64,000 nucleotides of DNA from contig CAYTER010000004.1 of the NCBI GenBank assembly GCA_964436815.1, positions 1-64,000 of the forward strand. Reading direction: 5' to 3'. Shown here in pieces: positions 17,297-26,252 of this stretch (its first letter is position 1; each line of letters begins with the position of its first letter). The stretch comes from UBA993 sp964436815. Its GTDB lineage: Bacteria > Bacillota > Dethiobacteria > DTU022. The position numbers and the translations under genes were made by a program. The notes beneath the pieces were generated by a model. The model did no database searches, had not been told where the DNA came from, and saw only the letters and a program-made list of their open reading frames with translations.

Positions 17297-18984
17297 TAAT
17301 GATCATCCTTTGTCGCTGCTGCTGAATTATCCAGTACTGCTCCCGCGGCTGCCGAAGATACCATTTTTGCATAACGCTTCAGGTAACCGCGGGCTATCTT
17401 TGGCGCAGGTTTAGTTAATTGAGCCCGGCGTCTGGTTAGCGCTGATTCATCTACTAACAGGTTAATTATACGGGCAGGCAGATCAATGGCAATCCGGTCG
17501 CCGTCCTCTACCAGGGCAATCGGCCCATCCGCTGCCGCTTCAGGGGAGATGTGACCGATGGCCGCTCCGCGGGTTGCTCCCGAAAAACGACCGTCCGTAA
17601 TCAAGGCCACATCTTCATCCAGCCCCATACCGGCAAGGGCGGATGTGGGGGTAAGCATTTCCCGCATTCCCGGCCCGCCTCGCGGCCCTTCATAACGAAT
17701 CACAACCACGCTGCCGGGCTTGATTGTTCCCCTGCTTATTGCTTCAACGGCAGTATCCTCACTGTTAAAAACCCGGGCAGTCCCTTCAAAACGCTGCATT
17801 TTTTCGGATACCGCACCTTGTTTAACCACACCACCATCCGGCGCCAGGTTGCCAAAAATAACAGCCAGGCCGCCTTCACTGCGGTAGGGTTCAGTGACTG
17901 ATCGGATTACACTGCGATCACATACCTGCATATCCTTTATGTTTTCAGCTACACTTTTACCGGTCGCAGTTATCAGGCTTCCCTCAAGCAGCTTTGCATC
18001 TAACAACTCTTTCATGACCGCACCAACCCCGCCAGCCCGGTGCAGGTCTTCAATCCGATCCGGTCCGGCCGGACTTAACAGGCATAGCTGGGGAGTCTGA
18101 CGGCTGATTTCATTAACCCGATTCAAATCCAACCGGTAACCTCTCTCATTGGCGATAGCGGTGAGGTGTAGTAGCGTATTGGTTGAACAACCGAGGGCCA
18201 TATCCACTCTAAGAGCATTTTCAAAAGCCTGGGGAGTGAGAATTTTGCCGGCCGTAACTTCGTTACGCATCAGATCAACAATCCGGATTCCGGCTTCCTT
18301 GGCCAGAATCTGCCGCTCGGAGCTGACAGCAGGAATGGAACCGTTGCCGGGCAGGGCGAGGCCAAGGGCTTCTGCCATGCAATTCATCGAGTTCGCCGTG
18401 AACATTCCGGCACAGGAGCCGCATCCCGGGCATGCTTTCTCTTCAATATCAGACAGGTCGTCTTCGCTAATCCGTCCGGCTTTAAGGGCGCCGACTGCTT
18501 CGAAAACCGAGCTTAAATCGATCTTTTCGCCCTGCCTCCGACCTGCCAGCATCGGGCCGCCACTAATTAAAATGGCCGGGAGATCCAGTCTGGCAGCAGC
18601 CATCATCATCCCGGGGGTAATTTTATCGCAATTGGTGATCAGAACCAGGGCATCAAAACAATGCGCCTCTGCCATCAGTTCGACACTGTCGGCGATAACT
18701 TCCCGGCTGGCCAGTGAATAATGCATTCCGGCGTGATTCATGGCAATTCCGTCACAGATGCCGATCGTTGAAAATTCGATCGGCGTGCCACCCCCGATCC
18801 GCACCCCGGCCTTGACTGCTTCAGCAATCTGCTTCAGCTGGGTATGCCCGGGAACAATATCATTGGCTGAATTCACAATCCCGATTAACGGCCGTTTGAG
18901 CTCCTCCGGGTGAAAACCAGCAGCCTTAAATAACGATCGGTGCGGTGCCCGGTCGATACCTTTTAATACTCGGTGGCTGTGCAT
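17296..18984 (-). CDS. ilvD: Dihydroxy-acid dehydratase
   Basis: Fe-S enzyme that dehydrates 2,3-dihydroxy acids to 2-keto acids in valine and isoleucine synthesis. The 562 residues contain the cluster ligands in NCDKITPGM and in CPGCGSCAGMFTANSMNC, and the C-terminal GRFSGATRG motif. It lies between ilvE and ilvB. The next gene starts within its stop codon. An ATG start is used, preceded by AAGGAGG. Confidence 0.96.
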   Translation of the reverse strand: MHSHRVLKGIDRAPHRSLFKAAGFHPEELKRPLIGIVNSANDIVPGHTQLKQIAEAVKAGVRIGGGTPIEFSTIGICDGIAMNHAGMHYSLASREVIADSVELMAEAHCFDALVLITNCDKITPGMMMAAARLDLPAILISGGPMLAGRRQGEKIDLSSVFEAVGALKAGRISEDDLSDIEEKACPGCGSCAGMFTANSMNCMAEALGLALPGNGSIPAVSSERQILAKEAGIRIVDLMRNEVTAGKILTPQAFENALRVDMALGCSTNTLLHLTAIANERGYRLDLNRVNEISRQTPQLCLLSPAGPDRIEDLHRAGGVGAVMKELLDAKLLEGSLITATGKSVAENIKDMQVCDRSVIRSVTEPYRSEGGLAVIFGNLAPDGGVVKQGAVSEKMQRFEGTARVFNSEDTAVEAISRGTIKPGSVVVIRYEGPRGGPGMREMLTPTSALAGMGLDEDVALITDGRFSGATRGAAIGHISPEAAADGPIALVEDGDRIAIDLPARIINLLVDESALTRRRAQLTKPAPKIARGYLKRYAKMVSSAAAGAVLDNSAAATKDDH

Positions 18985-19045
18985 ATTATTATAAATCCTC
19001 CTTATCTGCCTAAAGGATCTGTTCGAAATCCGGCTATTTCAGCTA

Positions 19046-19921
19046 TCAATCAAGCGGTGTTCCTTCACTAGCGGCCAGTTTCCTGAAAAGTTTAATTAGC
19101 TTATTGGTTACCGGTCCCGGTTTGCCACTGCCGATGATCCGCTGATCAATTTCAATCACCGGAATAACTTCTGCCGCTGTTCCAGTCAGAAAGCATTCTT
19201 CTGCAATGTAAAGATCATGACGGGTAAAAGGTACTTCCCGAACCGGAATCCCATCTTCTAGAGCCAGTTCGATTATCGCCTCCCTGGTAATCCCTTCCAG
19301 GATACCGAGATAAGATGGGGGAGTTAGCAGCTCTCCCTTGCGGTAAATAAAGACATTGTCTCCGGTCCCTTCGCAGACGTACCCCTGATTGGTCAACATG
19401 AGCGCTTCTAAAACACCGGCCCGGTTTGCTTCTATCTTGGCATGGATATTATTAAGATAATTTAAGGATTTAATTCTCGGATCAAGGGCGTCGGGAATAT
19501 TGCGGCGGGTAGCCACGGTTATTACCTCGAGCCCTTTTTCGTATAGCTCTTCCGGATAGAGGGTTATCTTATCGGCGATAATAAAAACCTGTGCCTCTTT
19601 ACAGCGGCGTGGATCCATTCCCAGGTCGCCCACCCCCCTGGTCACAACCAGGCGGATATAGGCATCCCGCAGCTTGTTGGCGTTTACCGTATCGACTACA
19701 GCCTTGATCATATCATCCTGGCTGAGAGGAATTTTCAGCATGATCGAATGGGCTGACTCGTAAAGCCTCCTGATATGCTCCACCAGGCGGAATACCCGGC
19801 CGTTGTAAGCTCGAATTCCTTCAAAAACACCATCACCATAGAGCAGACCGTGATCAAATACTGAAATCACCGCTTCTTCGTCTGCAACCATCCTGCCATT
19901 AAGGTAAATCAACCTGCCCAC
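19046..19921 (-). CDS. ilvE: Branched-chain amino-acid aminotransferase
   Basis: PLP-dependent fold-type IV transaminase that interconverts branched-chain 2-keto acids and valine, leucine or isoleucine using glutamate. The 291-residue length fits the short BCAT/D-amino-acid transaminase-like class. Visible elements are FDHGLLYGDGVFEGIRAY near 22-39, the PLP lysine in RIKSLNYLNNIHAK, and the phosphate-binding LTGTAAEVIPV near the end. The GTG start has GAGGTG 7 bp upstream. It is the first gene of the operon behind the T-box leader. A D-amino-acid transaminase specificity is less likely given the operon. Confidence 0.93.
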   Translation of the reverse strand: MGRLIYLNGRMVADEEAVISVFDHGLLYGDGVFEGIRAYNGRVFRLVEHIRRLYESAHSIMLKIPLSQDDMIKAVVDTVNANKLRDAYIRLVVTRGVGDLGMDPRRCKEAQVFIIADKITLYPEELYEKGLEVITVATRRNIPDALDPRIKSLNYLNNIHAKIEANRAGVLEALMLTNQGYVCEGTGDNVFIYRKGELLTPPSYLGILEGITREAIIELALEDGIPVREVPFTRHDLYIAEECFLTGTAAEVIPVIEIDQRIIGSGKPGPVTNKLIKLFRKLAASEGTPLD

Positions 19922-19957
19922 TGTAAGTCACCTCTTTATTAAGGTATGGATGAATAT

Positions 19958-19988
19958 AAAAATGCCCTCCGCCCAAAGGGGCGAAGGG
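19958..19988 (-). terminator. T-box-controlled intrinsic terminator
   Basis: On the minus strand CCCTTCGCCC pairs with GGGCGGAGGG (one G-U pair) over a 4-nt loop and is followed by CATTTTT. The upstream arm overlaps the segment that would pair with the T-box core, so terminator and antiterminator exclude each other. It lies about 40 bp before the ilvE start. Confidence 0.9.
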
Positions 19989-20220
19989 ATTTCCTCCGCG
20001 GTACCACCCTTTTTACCTGCTCTCCTCAAAAAAATAAAAGAGATTACGCGCTACGTGATATTGATAACGGTATCAACCCGGTCCGGCTTACTAATATTTC
20101 AACCGGACAGCTCCGGACCGACCTTCAGCAACTGGCTCTGCCGGTTTTCAGCTGCCCCGGCTCTCTGCAGAGAAGCTGGTTGCTTACTCCTGTCCTTCCT
20201 GGCCTTGTCAGTAAAGATTG
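19958..20220 (-). promoter_or_regulatory. T-box riboswitch leader of the ilv-leu operon
   Basis: On the minus strand the 15-nt T-box core AGGGTGGTACCGCGG lies at 19996-20010 and is followed by a strong terminator, the classic alternative structure. Upstream, Stem I can be traced. GGAC (20192-20195) pairs with GTCC (20115-20118), and AGCAAC (20179-20184) pairs with GTTGCT (20127-20132). Between them a specifier loop has AGTA on its 5' side and GAAGGTCG on its 3' side. The likely specifier is GUC (valine, 20120-20122). Uncharged tRNA would stabilise the antiterminator and switch on ilvE-ilvD-ilvB-ilvN-leuC-leuD. The specifier register is one base off the usual GAA-codon spacing, so the amino acid is not certain. 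Confidence 0.93.
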
Positions 20221-20226
20221 CCTATA

Positions 20227-20255
20227 ATTATAGCTTCACGGTTTGGGAGTGTCAA
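20227..20255 (-). promoter_or_regulatory. Consensus sigma-A promoter of the ilv-leu operon
   Basis: On the minus strand a perfect -35 TTGACA (20250-20255), a 17-bp spacer and a perfect -10 TATAAT (20227-20232) lie immediately before the T-box leader. With no activator needed, regulation would rest mainly on the riboswitch. It starts about 55 bp after the end of the upstream carboxyltransferase gene. Confidence 0.9.
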
Positions 20256-20310
20256 CAATTTGCGAACAGTTTTTTCCCATTCGGTGCGGGTTCCCTAAAC
20301 TGCCAGATTG

Positions 20311-21807
20311 TTAAGCCGGGTAAGCAGTAAATTGATCATCGCCGGAAAGCAATTTTTCATCAACCCGGTACAAATCTTCAGCCTTAAAATTTGCAGCCGC
20401 AGCTTTAGGCTTCACTGTATTGATTACCTTGCCTCCGTCACAACTGCTGTTAAGCTCCAGGGGAGGCAGTTCTCCTTTGCGCCGTTTGAAAAAATCAATG
20501 GCCACATTGGGAAAAATAATATAGGAAAGAAGATCTTCTTCCTGTTCCAGATATTCAGCGATCTCTTTGCGTGCCTCTTCCAATTGGGGAGCAAGCTGGT
20601 CAGCGGGCCTTCCGGTAATGGGCTGTTCATCTTTAAGAACTTTTTTAATCAAATCGGCGCTAACTTCCCCCGGAGGGCGACCGTACAGGCCTCGCAGGTA
20701 ATTTTTAATTTCTGTCGAGACCATTTTATAGCGCTCGCCGATCAATACATTAACCACCGCCTGTGTACCGACAATCTGGCTACTGGGCGTAACCAGCGGC
20801 GGGTAGCCGAGATCGGCACGGACCCGGGGGACTTCTTCCAGCACTTCCCGCAATAAATGTGAAGCTTTTTGCTCGGCCAGTTGTGAAGCGAGGTTAGAGA
20901 TCATTCCCCCGGGGATCTGGTAGCTAAGCACGTTTGCATCTACACCCATAACTTCGCGGGGAACCTCATAGCCACAGCTAATCTCATTAAAGTGCTCACT
21001 GACCTTCGAAAGCAACCGAAGATCAAGGCCCGTATCATAAGGCGTTCCTTTTAAGGCGGCAACCAGGCTGTCTGTTGCCGGCTGACTTGCCCCCATAGCC
21101 ATGGCGGCATTTGCCGTATCGATCACATCAACGCCGGCTTCTATTGCTTTCAGATAAGCCATTGAAGCCATACCGCTGGTGTAGTGACAGTGCAGCTGAA
21201 CAGGAAGGCCGACTTCCTTCTTCAGGCGGCTGACCAGGTCATAGGCGTCATAAGGAGCGATTAAACCTGCCATATCCTTGATACAAATCGAATCGGAGCC
21301 CAGCGCTTTAAGATCATGACCGACCTGGACAAAATAATCGATGCTGTGAAAAGGGCTGATCGTATAGCTGATCGTTCCCTGGGCATGAGCCCCTTCCTGT
21401 TTAGTGTAACGGATGGCTTGTTCCATGTTACGCAGGTCGTTCAAAGCATCAAAAATGCGGATGATATCAATCCCGTTTGATACGGCTTTTTTTATAAACT
21501 CTTCCAGGACGTCATCGGCATAATGACGGTAGCCGACTATATTCTGACCGCGCAACAGCATCTGCAATCTGGTATTTTTAAGGCCTTTCCGCAGTTGACG
21601 CAGCCTCTCCCACGGATCTTCATCCAGAAAGCGCATGCAGGCATCAAATGTTGCTCCACCCCAAACTTCGAGGGAGTGATACCCGATCTGATCCATAACC
21701 TCTACAATGGGCAGCATCTCAACCAGCCTCATCCTGGTCGCCAATAGTGACTGATGGGCATCGCGCAGTGAAGTATCTGTTATTCCAACTCGTCTTTTAT
21801 CCGCCAA
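20311..21807 (-). CDS. Carboxyltransferase subunit (oxaloacetate decarboxylase alpha / pyruvate carboxylase B-like), no biotin domain
   Basis: DRE-TIM metallolyase barrel of the pyruvate carboxylase family. It moves CO2 between biotin and pyruvate/oxaloacetate. Residues 1-300 hold the barrel with DTSLRDAHQSLLATR (11-25), WGGATFDACMRFL, the carbamylated-lysine region CIKDMAGL, and the metal motif HCHYTSG. The conserved carboxylase C-terminal domain follows. The protein ends at residue 498 with no AMKM-type biotinyl lysine, so biotin must sit on a separate carrier, as in transcarboxylase 5S or split decarboxylases. The start is TTG with AAGGAG 11 bp upstream. No other subunit is encoded nearby. 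The direction of the reaction in vivo cannot be decided. Confidence 0.88.
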   Translation of the reverse strand: MADKRRVGITDTSLRDAHQSLLATRMRLVEMLPIVEVMDQIGYHSLEVWGGATFDACMRFLDEDPWERLRQLRKGLKNTRLQMLLRGQNIVGYRHYADDVLEEFIKKAVSNGIDIIRIFDALNDLRNMEQAIRYTKQEGAHAQGTISYTISPFHSIDYFVQVGHDLKALGSDSICIKDMAGLIAPYDAYDLVSRLKKEVGLPVQLHCHYTSGMASMAYLKAIEAGVDVIDTANAAMAMGASQPATDSLVAALKGTPYDTGLDLRLLSKVSEHFNEISCGYEVPREVMGVDANVLSYQIPGGMISNLASQLAEQKASHLLREVLEEVPRVRADLGYPPLVTPSSQIVGTQAVVNVLIGERYKMVSTEIKNYLRGLYGRPPGEVSADLIKKVLKDEQPITGRPADQLAPQLEEARKEIAEYLEQEEDLLSYIIFPNVAIDFFKRRKGELPPLELNSSCDGGKVINTVKPKAAAANFKAEDLYRVDEKLLSGDDQFTAYPA

Positions 21808-21826
21808 TAATTATTTCACTCCTTAC

Positions 21827-24256
21827 TCAATCTTGTTCGGCATCAAGTCCGACCAGGTTGACAACCTGATCATTTGGATCGAGCCTGATCAGGGTCACGC
21901 CCCTGGCATATCGGCCCATCAATGATACCTTATCGATTCTTTGACGGTTAACAACACCATTTGCGGTTACAATGATAAATTCTTCATTGGTTTTCCTTAA
22001 AACGATAAAGATGGAAAGCGGTCCGCTCTGCGGAGTGGTTTTTATCCCGATCATACCCTTGCCTCCGCGACGGTGTAAAGCAAATTCGCTTGCTGCCACC
22101 CGCTTGCCAAAACCTTTCTCGGAAGCTAATAAAAGCTGATGTTCCGCTGTCACCAAATCAGCGCCGACTACGCGGTTCTGTGCCCCGAGAGAAACTGCCT
22201 TCACGCCTCTGGCCGCCCTGCCCATCGGCCGGACCTGACTTTCCGGAAAACGGACAAAAAGGCCGGCGCTGGTCCCGACGATCACTTCTTTTTTCCCGTC
22301 CGTCAGCCTTACAGCGATCAACTCATCATCGTCCAGCAGGTTTAAAGCTGTCAATCCGGTTTTACGGGTATTCTTGTAATCAGTCAATGGCGTTTTCTTG
22401 ATCAACCCTTTAGCTGTAACCATCAAAAGGAATCGATCTTCGCTGAACTCCGCTATCGGCAGCGTTGCGGTTATAAATTCCTTCTCTTCCAGCGGCAGCA
22501 GATTTACCAGCGCCGTTCCCCTCGATTGGCGCCCGGATTCCGGTACTTCATAAACCTGGAGCAGGTAAACCTTACCCCGATTGCTGAAACAGAGCAGCTT
22601 ATCATGGGTGGAAGCAACATGGCACTGTTCGACCATGTCATTTTCACGGGTTTGAATCCCTTTTACTCCCCGACCTCCCCGGTGCTGACTATGATAGGTG
22701 GTCAGCGGTAACCGTTTGATATAACCGCGATCCGTCAGAGTTAATACGACATCTTCCTCTAAAATCAAATCGGTAAGGACCACTTCTCCCTCGTCGGCAA
22801 CAATCTGGGTCCGCCGCCGGTCAGCATGCTTGTCCTGGATAGCGGTCAGCTCCTCGCTGATGATCTTTAGCACCAGAGATTCACTTTCCAAAATGCTGCG
22901 CAGGTAAGCGATCTTTTCAAGAAGCTGGTTGCGTTCTTCAACAAGCTTTGAGATCTCAAGCTGGGTCAGCCTTTGCAGGCGCATATCAAGAATGGCCTGA
23001 GCCTGTTTTTCAGATAGAGAGAGCATCTCCATCAGCCCTGTACGGGCAGTCTGGACATCTTTTGAGGCTCTAATCAGGGCGATTACTTCATCCAGGCGAT
23101 CAAGAGCCGTCAACAAGCCTTCGACAATGTGCATCCGTTCCTCAGCACGTTTGAGATCAAACTGGGAACGGCGTCTGATAATATCTTTCTGGTGCTCAAG
23201 ATAATAAGATAAGATCTGCTTTAAATTTAAGACCCGCGGTTGTCCGTCAACTAAGGCCAGCATAATGATGCCGTAGGTTTGCTGCAGCGGAGTATATTTA
23301 TAGAGTTGATTGATAATGACCTGCGACTGAAAGTCCCGTTTTACTTCCATCACTACCCGGGCACCGGTGCGATCTGACTCATCCCGGAGATCAGTTATTC
23401 CTTCAATCTTACGTTCCTTGACCAACTCGGCAATTTTCTCCACCAACCTGGCTTTGTTTTGCTGGTAGGGCAGCTCTGTAATAACAATCTGCTCCCTGTT
23501 TTTATCTTTCTTTTCCACTTGGACCAGGCCGCGCACCTTGATAATCCCCCGCCCGGTCTGGTAGGCAGAGTTTATGCCCTCGTGTCCGACAATCAGTCCT
23601 CCCGTAGGGAAATCCGGACCCTTGATATAACGCATCAGGTCGCGCACTGAAGCGTCAGGCCGATCAATCAAAAACTTGATCGCCTCGATCAGCTCAGTTA
23701 AGTTATGCGGAGGTATATTGGTAGCCATGCCCACTGCAATACCCGAAGAACCGTTCGCCAGAAGGTTGGGGAACCTCGACGGTAACACCACCGGTTCTTC
23801 GAGGCTTTCGTCGAAGTTAGGCCTGAAATCTACCGTTTCTTTTTGCAGATCGGTCAGCAGCTCTCCGGCAATTGAAGAAAGGCGGGCTTCTGTGTAGCGC
23901 ATAGCCGCCGCTGAATCGCCATCCTGAGATCCAAAGTTTCCGTGACCGTCAACCAGGGGATAACGGGTAGAGAAGTCCTGTGCCATCCTGACCAGGGTGT
24001 CATAAAGGGCAACATCTCCGTGGGGATGGAATTTACCAAGCACTTCACCGACAATACGGGCCGATTTACGATGCGGTTTGTCATGGGTAGAACCCATTTC
24101 AGACATAGCGTAAAGAATCCGTCTGTGCACCGGTTTAAGTCCGTCGCGCACGTCGGGCAGCGCCCTGCTGACAATGACACTCATGGCATAATCAAGAAAT
24201 GAGACTTTAACCTCATCATAAATATTAACCGGTACTACACTGTCCCTGTTGGCCAT
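21827..24256 (-). CDS. gyrA: DNA gyrase subunit A
   Basis: Breakage-reunion subunit of gyrase (809 residues), which introduces negative supercoils together with GyrB. The N-terminal winged-helix region carries catalytic Tyr121 (AAMRYTEARL). The C-terminal pinwheel domain contains the GyrA-box-like QHRGGRG that marks gyrase rather than topoisomerase IV. In the quinolone pocket the usual Ser/Thr is Val82 (HPHGDVALYD), an unusual residue. The start ATG follows AAGGAG. It is normally adjacent to gyrB; here 5.3 kb lies between them. Confidence 0.96.
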   Translation of the reverse strand: MANRDSVVPVNIYDEVKVSFLDYAMSVIVSRALPDVRDGLKPVHRRILYAMSEMGSTHDKPHRKSARIVGEVLGKFHPHGDVALYDTLVRMAQDFSTRYPLVDGHGNFGSQDGDSAAAMRYTEARLSSIAGELLTDLQKETVDFRPNFDESLEEPVVLPSRFPNLLANGSSGIAVGMATNIPPHNLTELIEAIKFLIDRPDASVRDLMRYIKGPDFPTGGLIVGHEGINSAYQTGRGIIKVRGLVQVEKKDKNREQIVITELPYQQNKARLVEKIAELVKERKIEGITDLRDESDRTGARVVMEVKRDFQSQVIINQLYKYTPLQQTYGIIMLALVDGQPRVLNLKQILSYYLEHQKDIIRRRSQFDLKRAEERMHIVEGLLTALDRLDEVIALIRASKDVQTARTGLMEMLSLSEKQAQAILDMRLQRLTQLEISKLVEERNQLLEKIAYLRSILESESLVLKIISEELTAIQDKHADRRRTQIVADEGEVVLTDLILEEDVVLTLTDRGYIKRLPLTTYHSQHRGGRGVKGIQTRENDMVEQCHVASTHDKLLCFSNRGKVYLLQVYEVPESGRQSRGTALVNLLPLEEKEFITATLPIAEFSEDRFLLMVTAKGLIKKTPLTDYKNTRKTGLTALNLLDDDELIAVRLTDGKKEVIVGTSAGLFVRFPESQVRPMGRAARGVKAVSLGAQNRVVGADLVTAEHQLLLASEKGFGKRVAASEFALHRRGGKGMIGIKTTPQSGPLSIFIVLRKTNEEFIIVTANGVVNRQRIDKVSLMGRYARGVTLIRLDPNDQVVNLVGLDAEQD

Positions 24257-24384
24257 ATAATCTCCTTCATGTCAGGTTGAAATAAATCAGTTGGCTATCT
24301 GTTAATTTTAACACAAAGAGGCGTCCGGCGAAACATTCAGCACGCCTGAAATTACCTAATAATTTGGCTGTTGAGGATACGTGC

Positions 24385-24906
24385 TTAGCCTTTTTTCTTG
24401 GAGCGGGCCTGTTTTTTGATTACATTTTGCTTCAATACCTGCTCGATCTCCTTTTTCGATCCCGGCACAATCTGCCATGATTCAGCGCGTTTCCGCTTGC
24501 CGCGGGCAAAGGAGATGGTCAGGACATCTTTGGTCCAGCGAAAAGAATCGACTTCACTCCAGGCCCAGAAACCCCGAGAGGTTGAGATCCCTTTTTCACG
24601 CAGAGCTGGACGTTCGACTTCCCTGGCTATAACTACCAGCAGAAGGGCTGCATAAAAGAACACGTAAGTATAAGGACCGAGTGGCAGTGGATCATCGGGA
24701 AGCTGGTTTTGCAGTTCAAACCGCATCAGGAGGTATGAAGCTCCGACCAGGATAAGAACAAGAAGGAGCGAATCGGCGCTGAAGCGGCTCAGAAAAACCC
24801 TGTTCAACTTTAACCGGACAGGGCCCAATTTGTAGTGACGAACGTACAGGTAGACAAGCACGATCATAAAAAGAATAAAGTAAGGAAATACAAGCCTCAG
24901 TAGCAT
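24385..24906 (-). CDS. Small membrane protein with DUF5673-like C-terminal domain
   Basis: The 173-residue protein has hydrophobic segments at about 3-22, 46-62 and 80-95, then a basic cytoplasmic tail. The region around 100-155 (REKGISTSRGFWAWSEVDSFRW...LTISF) looks like the short strand-rich DUF5673/PH-like domain found after two or three membrane helices in many Firmicutes. The C-terminus is very rich in Lys/Arg (RSKKKG). The start ATG has GGAGGG upstream. No function is known. It precedes gyrA on the same strand, with a 128-bp gap. Confidence 0.65.
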   Translation of the reverse strand: MLLRLVFPYFILFMIVLVYLYVRHYKLGPVRLKLNRVFLSRFSADSLLLVLILVGASYLLMRFELQNQLPDDPLPLGPYTYVFFYAALLLVVIAREVERPALREKGISTSRGFWAWSEVDSFRWTKDVLTISFARGKRKRAESWQIVPGSKKEIEQVLKQNVIKKQARSKKKG

Positions 24907-25220
24907 AAGAGCCCTCCGGTTTGCAGGTTTAACGAGAATTTCACCTGATTTGAATTGATCTGCTTTATTAAATCATGAAAATGACGAGTAGTAAATGGGG
25001 TGAAACGATCCAGAAAACCTTGTTATTAATAAAGAGAAACGAACTTTAAATATTTGTTAATAAATAAAGGCAGGATATTAAACTCAGAATATTGAATATT
25101 AATGATTGAAGCTCGAAATTATTGAATTTACAACAATTCTTGCAATTTGGGGGTGATTTATGCTGTTAGAAGAACGCATCACTGTTTCATTATCTCAATC
25201 AATTTTTATGGAGGGTCAAA
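24907..25220. other. AT-rich intergenic region between diverging genes
   Basis: This 314-bp gap separates the small membrane-protein gene (minus) from the transporter cassette (plus). Most of 25000-25140 is strongly AT-rich with several ATTAAT/AATATT runs. It must carry promoters for one or both sides, but I see no hexamer pair that stands out. A short reading frame with a strong ribosome-binding site starts at 25160 and runs into the next gene in another frame. Confidence 0.5.
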
Positions 25221-26225
25221 ATGAAAAAAAGAAGCCAGCTTTACCTGTTTATGATTGTTATTGTAATCAGCCTCATGATCGTAAGCGGTTGTGCGAGCGA
25301 TACTGCTGCGCCTGCTGAGCCGGGCACAGATGAACCGGCAGCTCCTGCTGTTACACGTATCAACATGGGCTCCGGTTGGGTTACCGGTGCATACTACCCT
25401 CTGGCCGGGGGTATGTCCCGCGTTATCCACAATCACTCGGACAGTATCTCGCTCACAGTCGAATCATCTGGGGCATCAGCAGTCAATTCAAGAATGATCG
25501 GCAGCGGTGATCTTGATATGGCTATCGTTCAGAATGATGTTGCTTTCTATGCCTATAATGGAGAAGGGGTGTTCGACTCCCCCATAACCAATATTCGCGG
25601 GATGTTTATTCTTTACCCTGAGCCGGTCCAGTTGGTAGCCGCAGTGGGTTCAGGCATTGAATCTCCGGCCGATCTGGCCGGCAAGAGAGTTGCCCTGGGC
25701 CCCCTGGGCAGCGGCGCCGAGGTTAACGCGCTGCAGGTACTTGAAGCCGCCGGTTTGACCGAAGGGGATCTGGCCGCCGCAGAAAGGCTTGAGGCCCAGG
25801 AAGCTGCTGATTATTTAAAAGACGGCCGGCTGGATGCCGCTTTTTACACGGTTGCCGTAGGTGCGTCGGTTATCGCTGATTTGGCTGTAATGAGTGATGT
25901 TTACTTAGTTAACATTGATGGCGATATTGCTTCGGCCCTGATCGATGCTTACCCCTTTTACGCCAACCTTACTATCAGCGGAGAAGTTTATTCCGGTGTT
26001 CCTGAAGCGCAGACTGTTTCGATCCTTTCCATGGTGGTTTGCCGCGAGGAACTGTCAGAAGATCTGGTCTATGAATTTACAAAGACAATTTTCGAGAACC
26101 TTGAAGATGTTCAGCGGGCCCATTCTGCAGGTCAGTTTGTGACCCTGGAATCTGCCCTGGACTGGATGGGAATCCCCATGCATCCGGGTGCAGAAAAATA
26201 CTTCACCGAAGTAGGTATCATGTAA
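25221..26225 (+). CDS. TAXI-family TRAP transporter solute-binding lipoprotein
   Basis: Extracytoplasmic substrate-binding protein of a TRAP transporter. The 334 residues begin with a lipoprotein signal peptide (lipobox VSGC, Cys24), followed by a low-complexity Ala/Pro linker. The mature part has the TAXI motif region INMGSGWVTGAYYPLAGGMSRVI, and segments LDMAIVQNDVAFYAY and GKRVALGPLGSGAEVNA that fit the TAXI (immunogenic protein) family. The substrate is unknown; glutamate or other dicarboxylates have been proposed for relatives. The start ATG has GGAGGG 7 bp upstream. The gene is followed by a stable hairpin and then by the fused permease. Confidence 0.94.
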   Translation: MKKRSQLYLFMIVIVISLMIVSGCASDTAAPAEPGTDEPAAPAVTRINMGSGWVTGAYYPLAGGMSRVIHNHSDSISLTVESSGASAVNSRMIGSGDLDMAIVQNDVAFYAYNGEGVFDSPITNIRGMFILYPEPVQLVAAVGSGIESPADLAGKRVALGPLGSGAEVNALQVLEAAGLTEGDLAAAERLEAQEAADYLKDGRLDAAFYTVAVGASVIADLAVMSDVYLVNIDGDIASALIDAYPFYANLTISGEVYSGVPEAQTVSILSMVVCREELSEDLVYEFTKTIFENLEDVQRAHSAGQFVTLESALDWMGIPMHPGAEKYFTEVGIM

Positions 26226-26252
26226 AAAAGAACCCTGTCTTAACTAATTGGT

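Noticed and set aside
18149..18721. 190-codon open frame on the plus strand inside ilvD
   Set aside because: It is antisense to a fully recognisable enzyme, has no ribosome-binding site and resembles no protein family.
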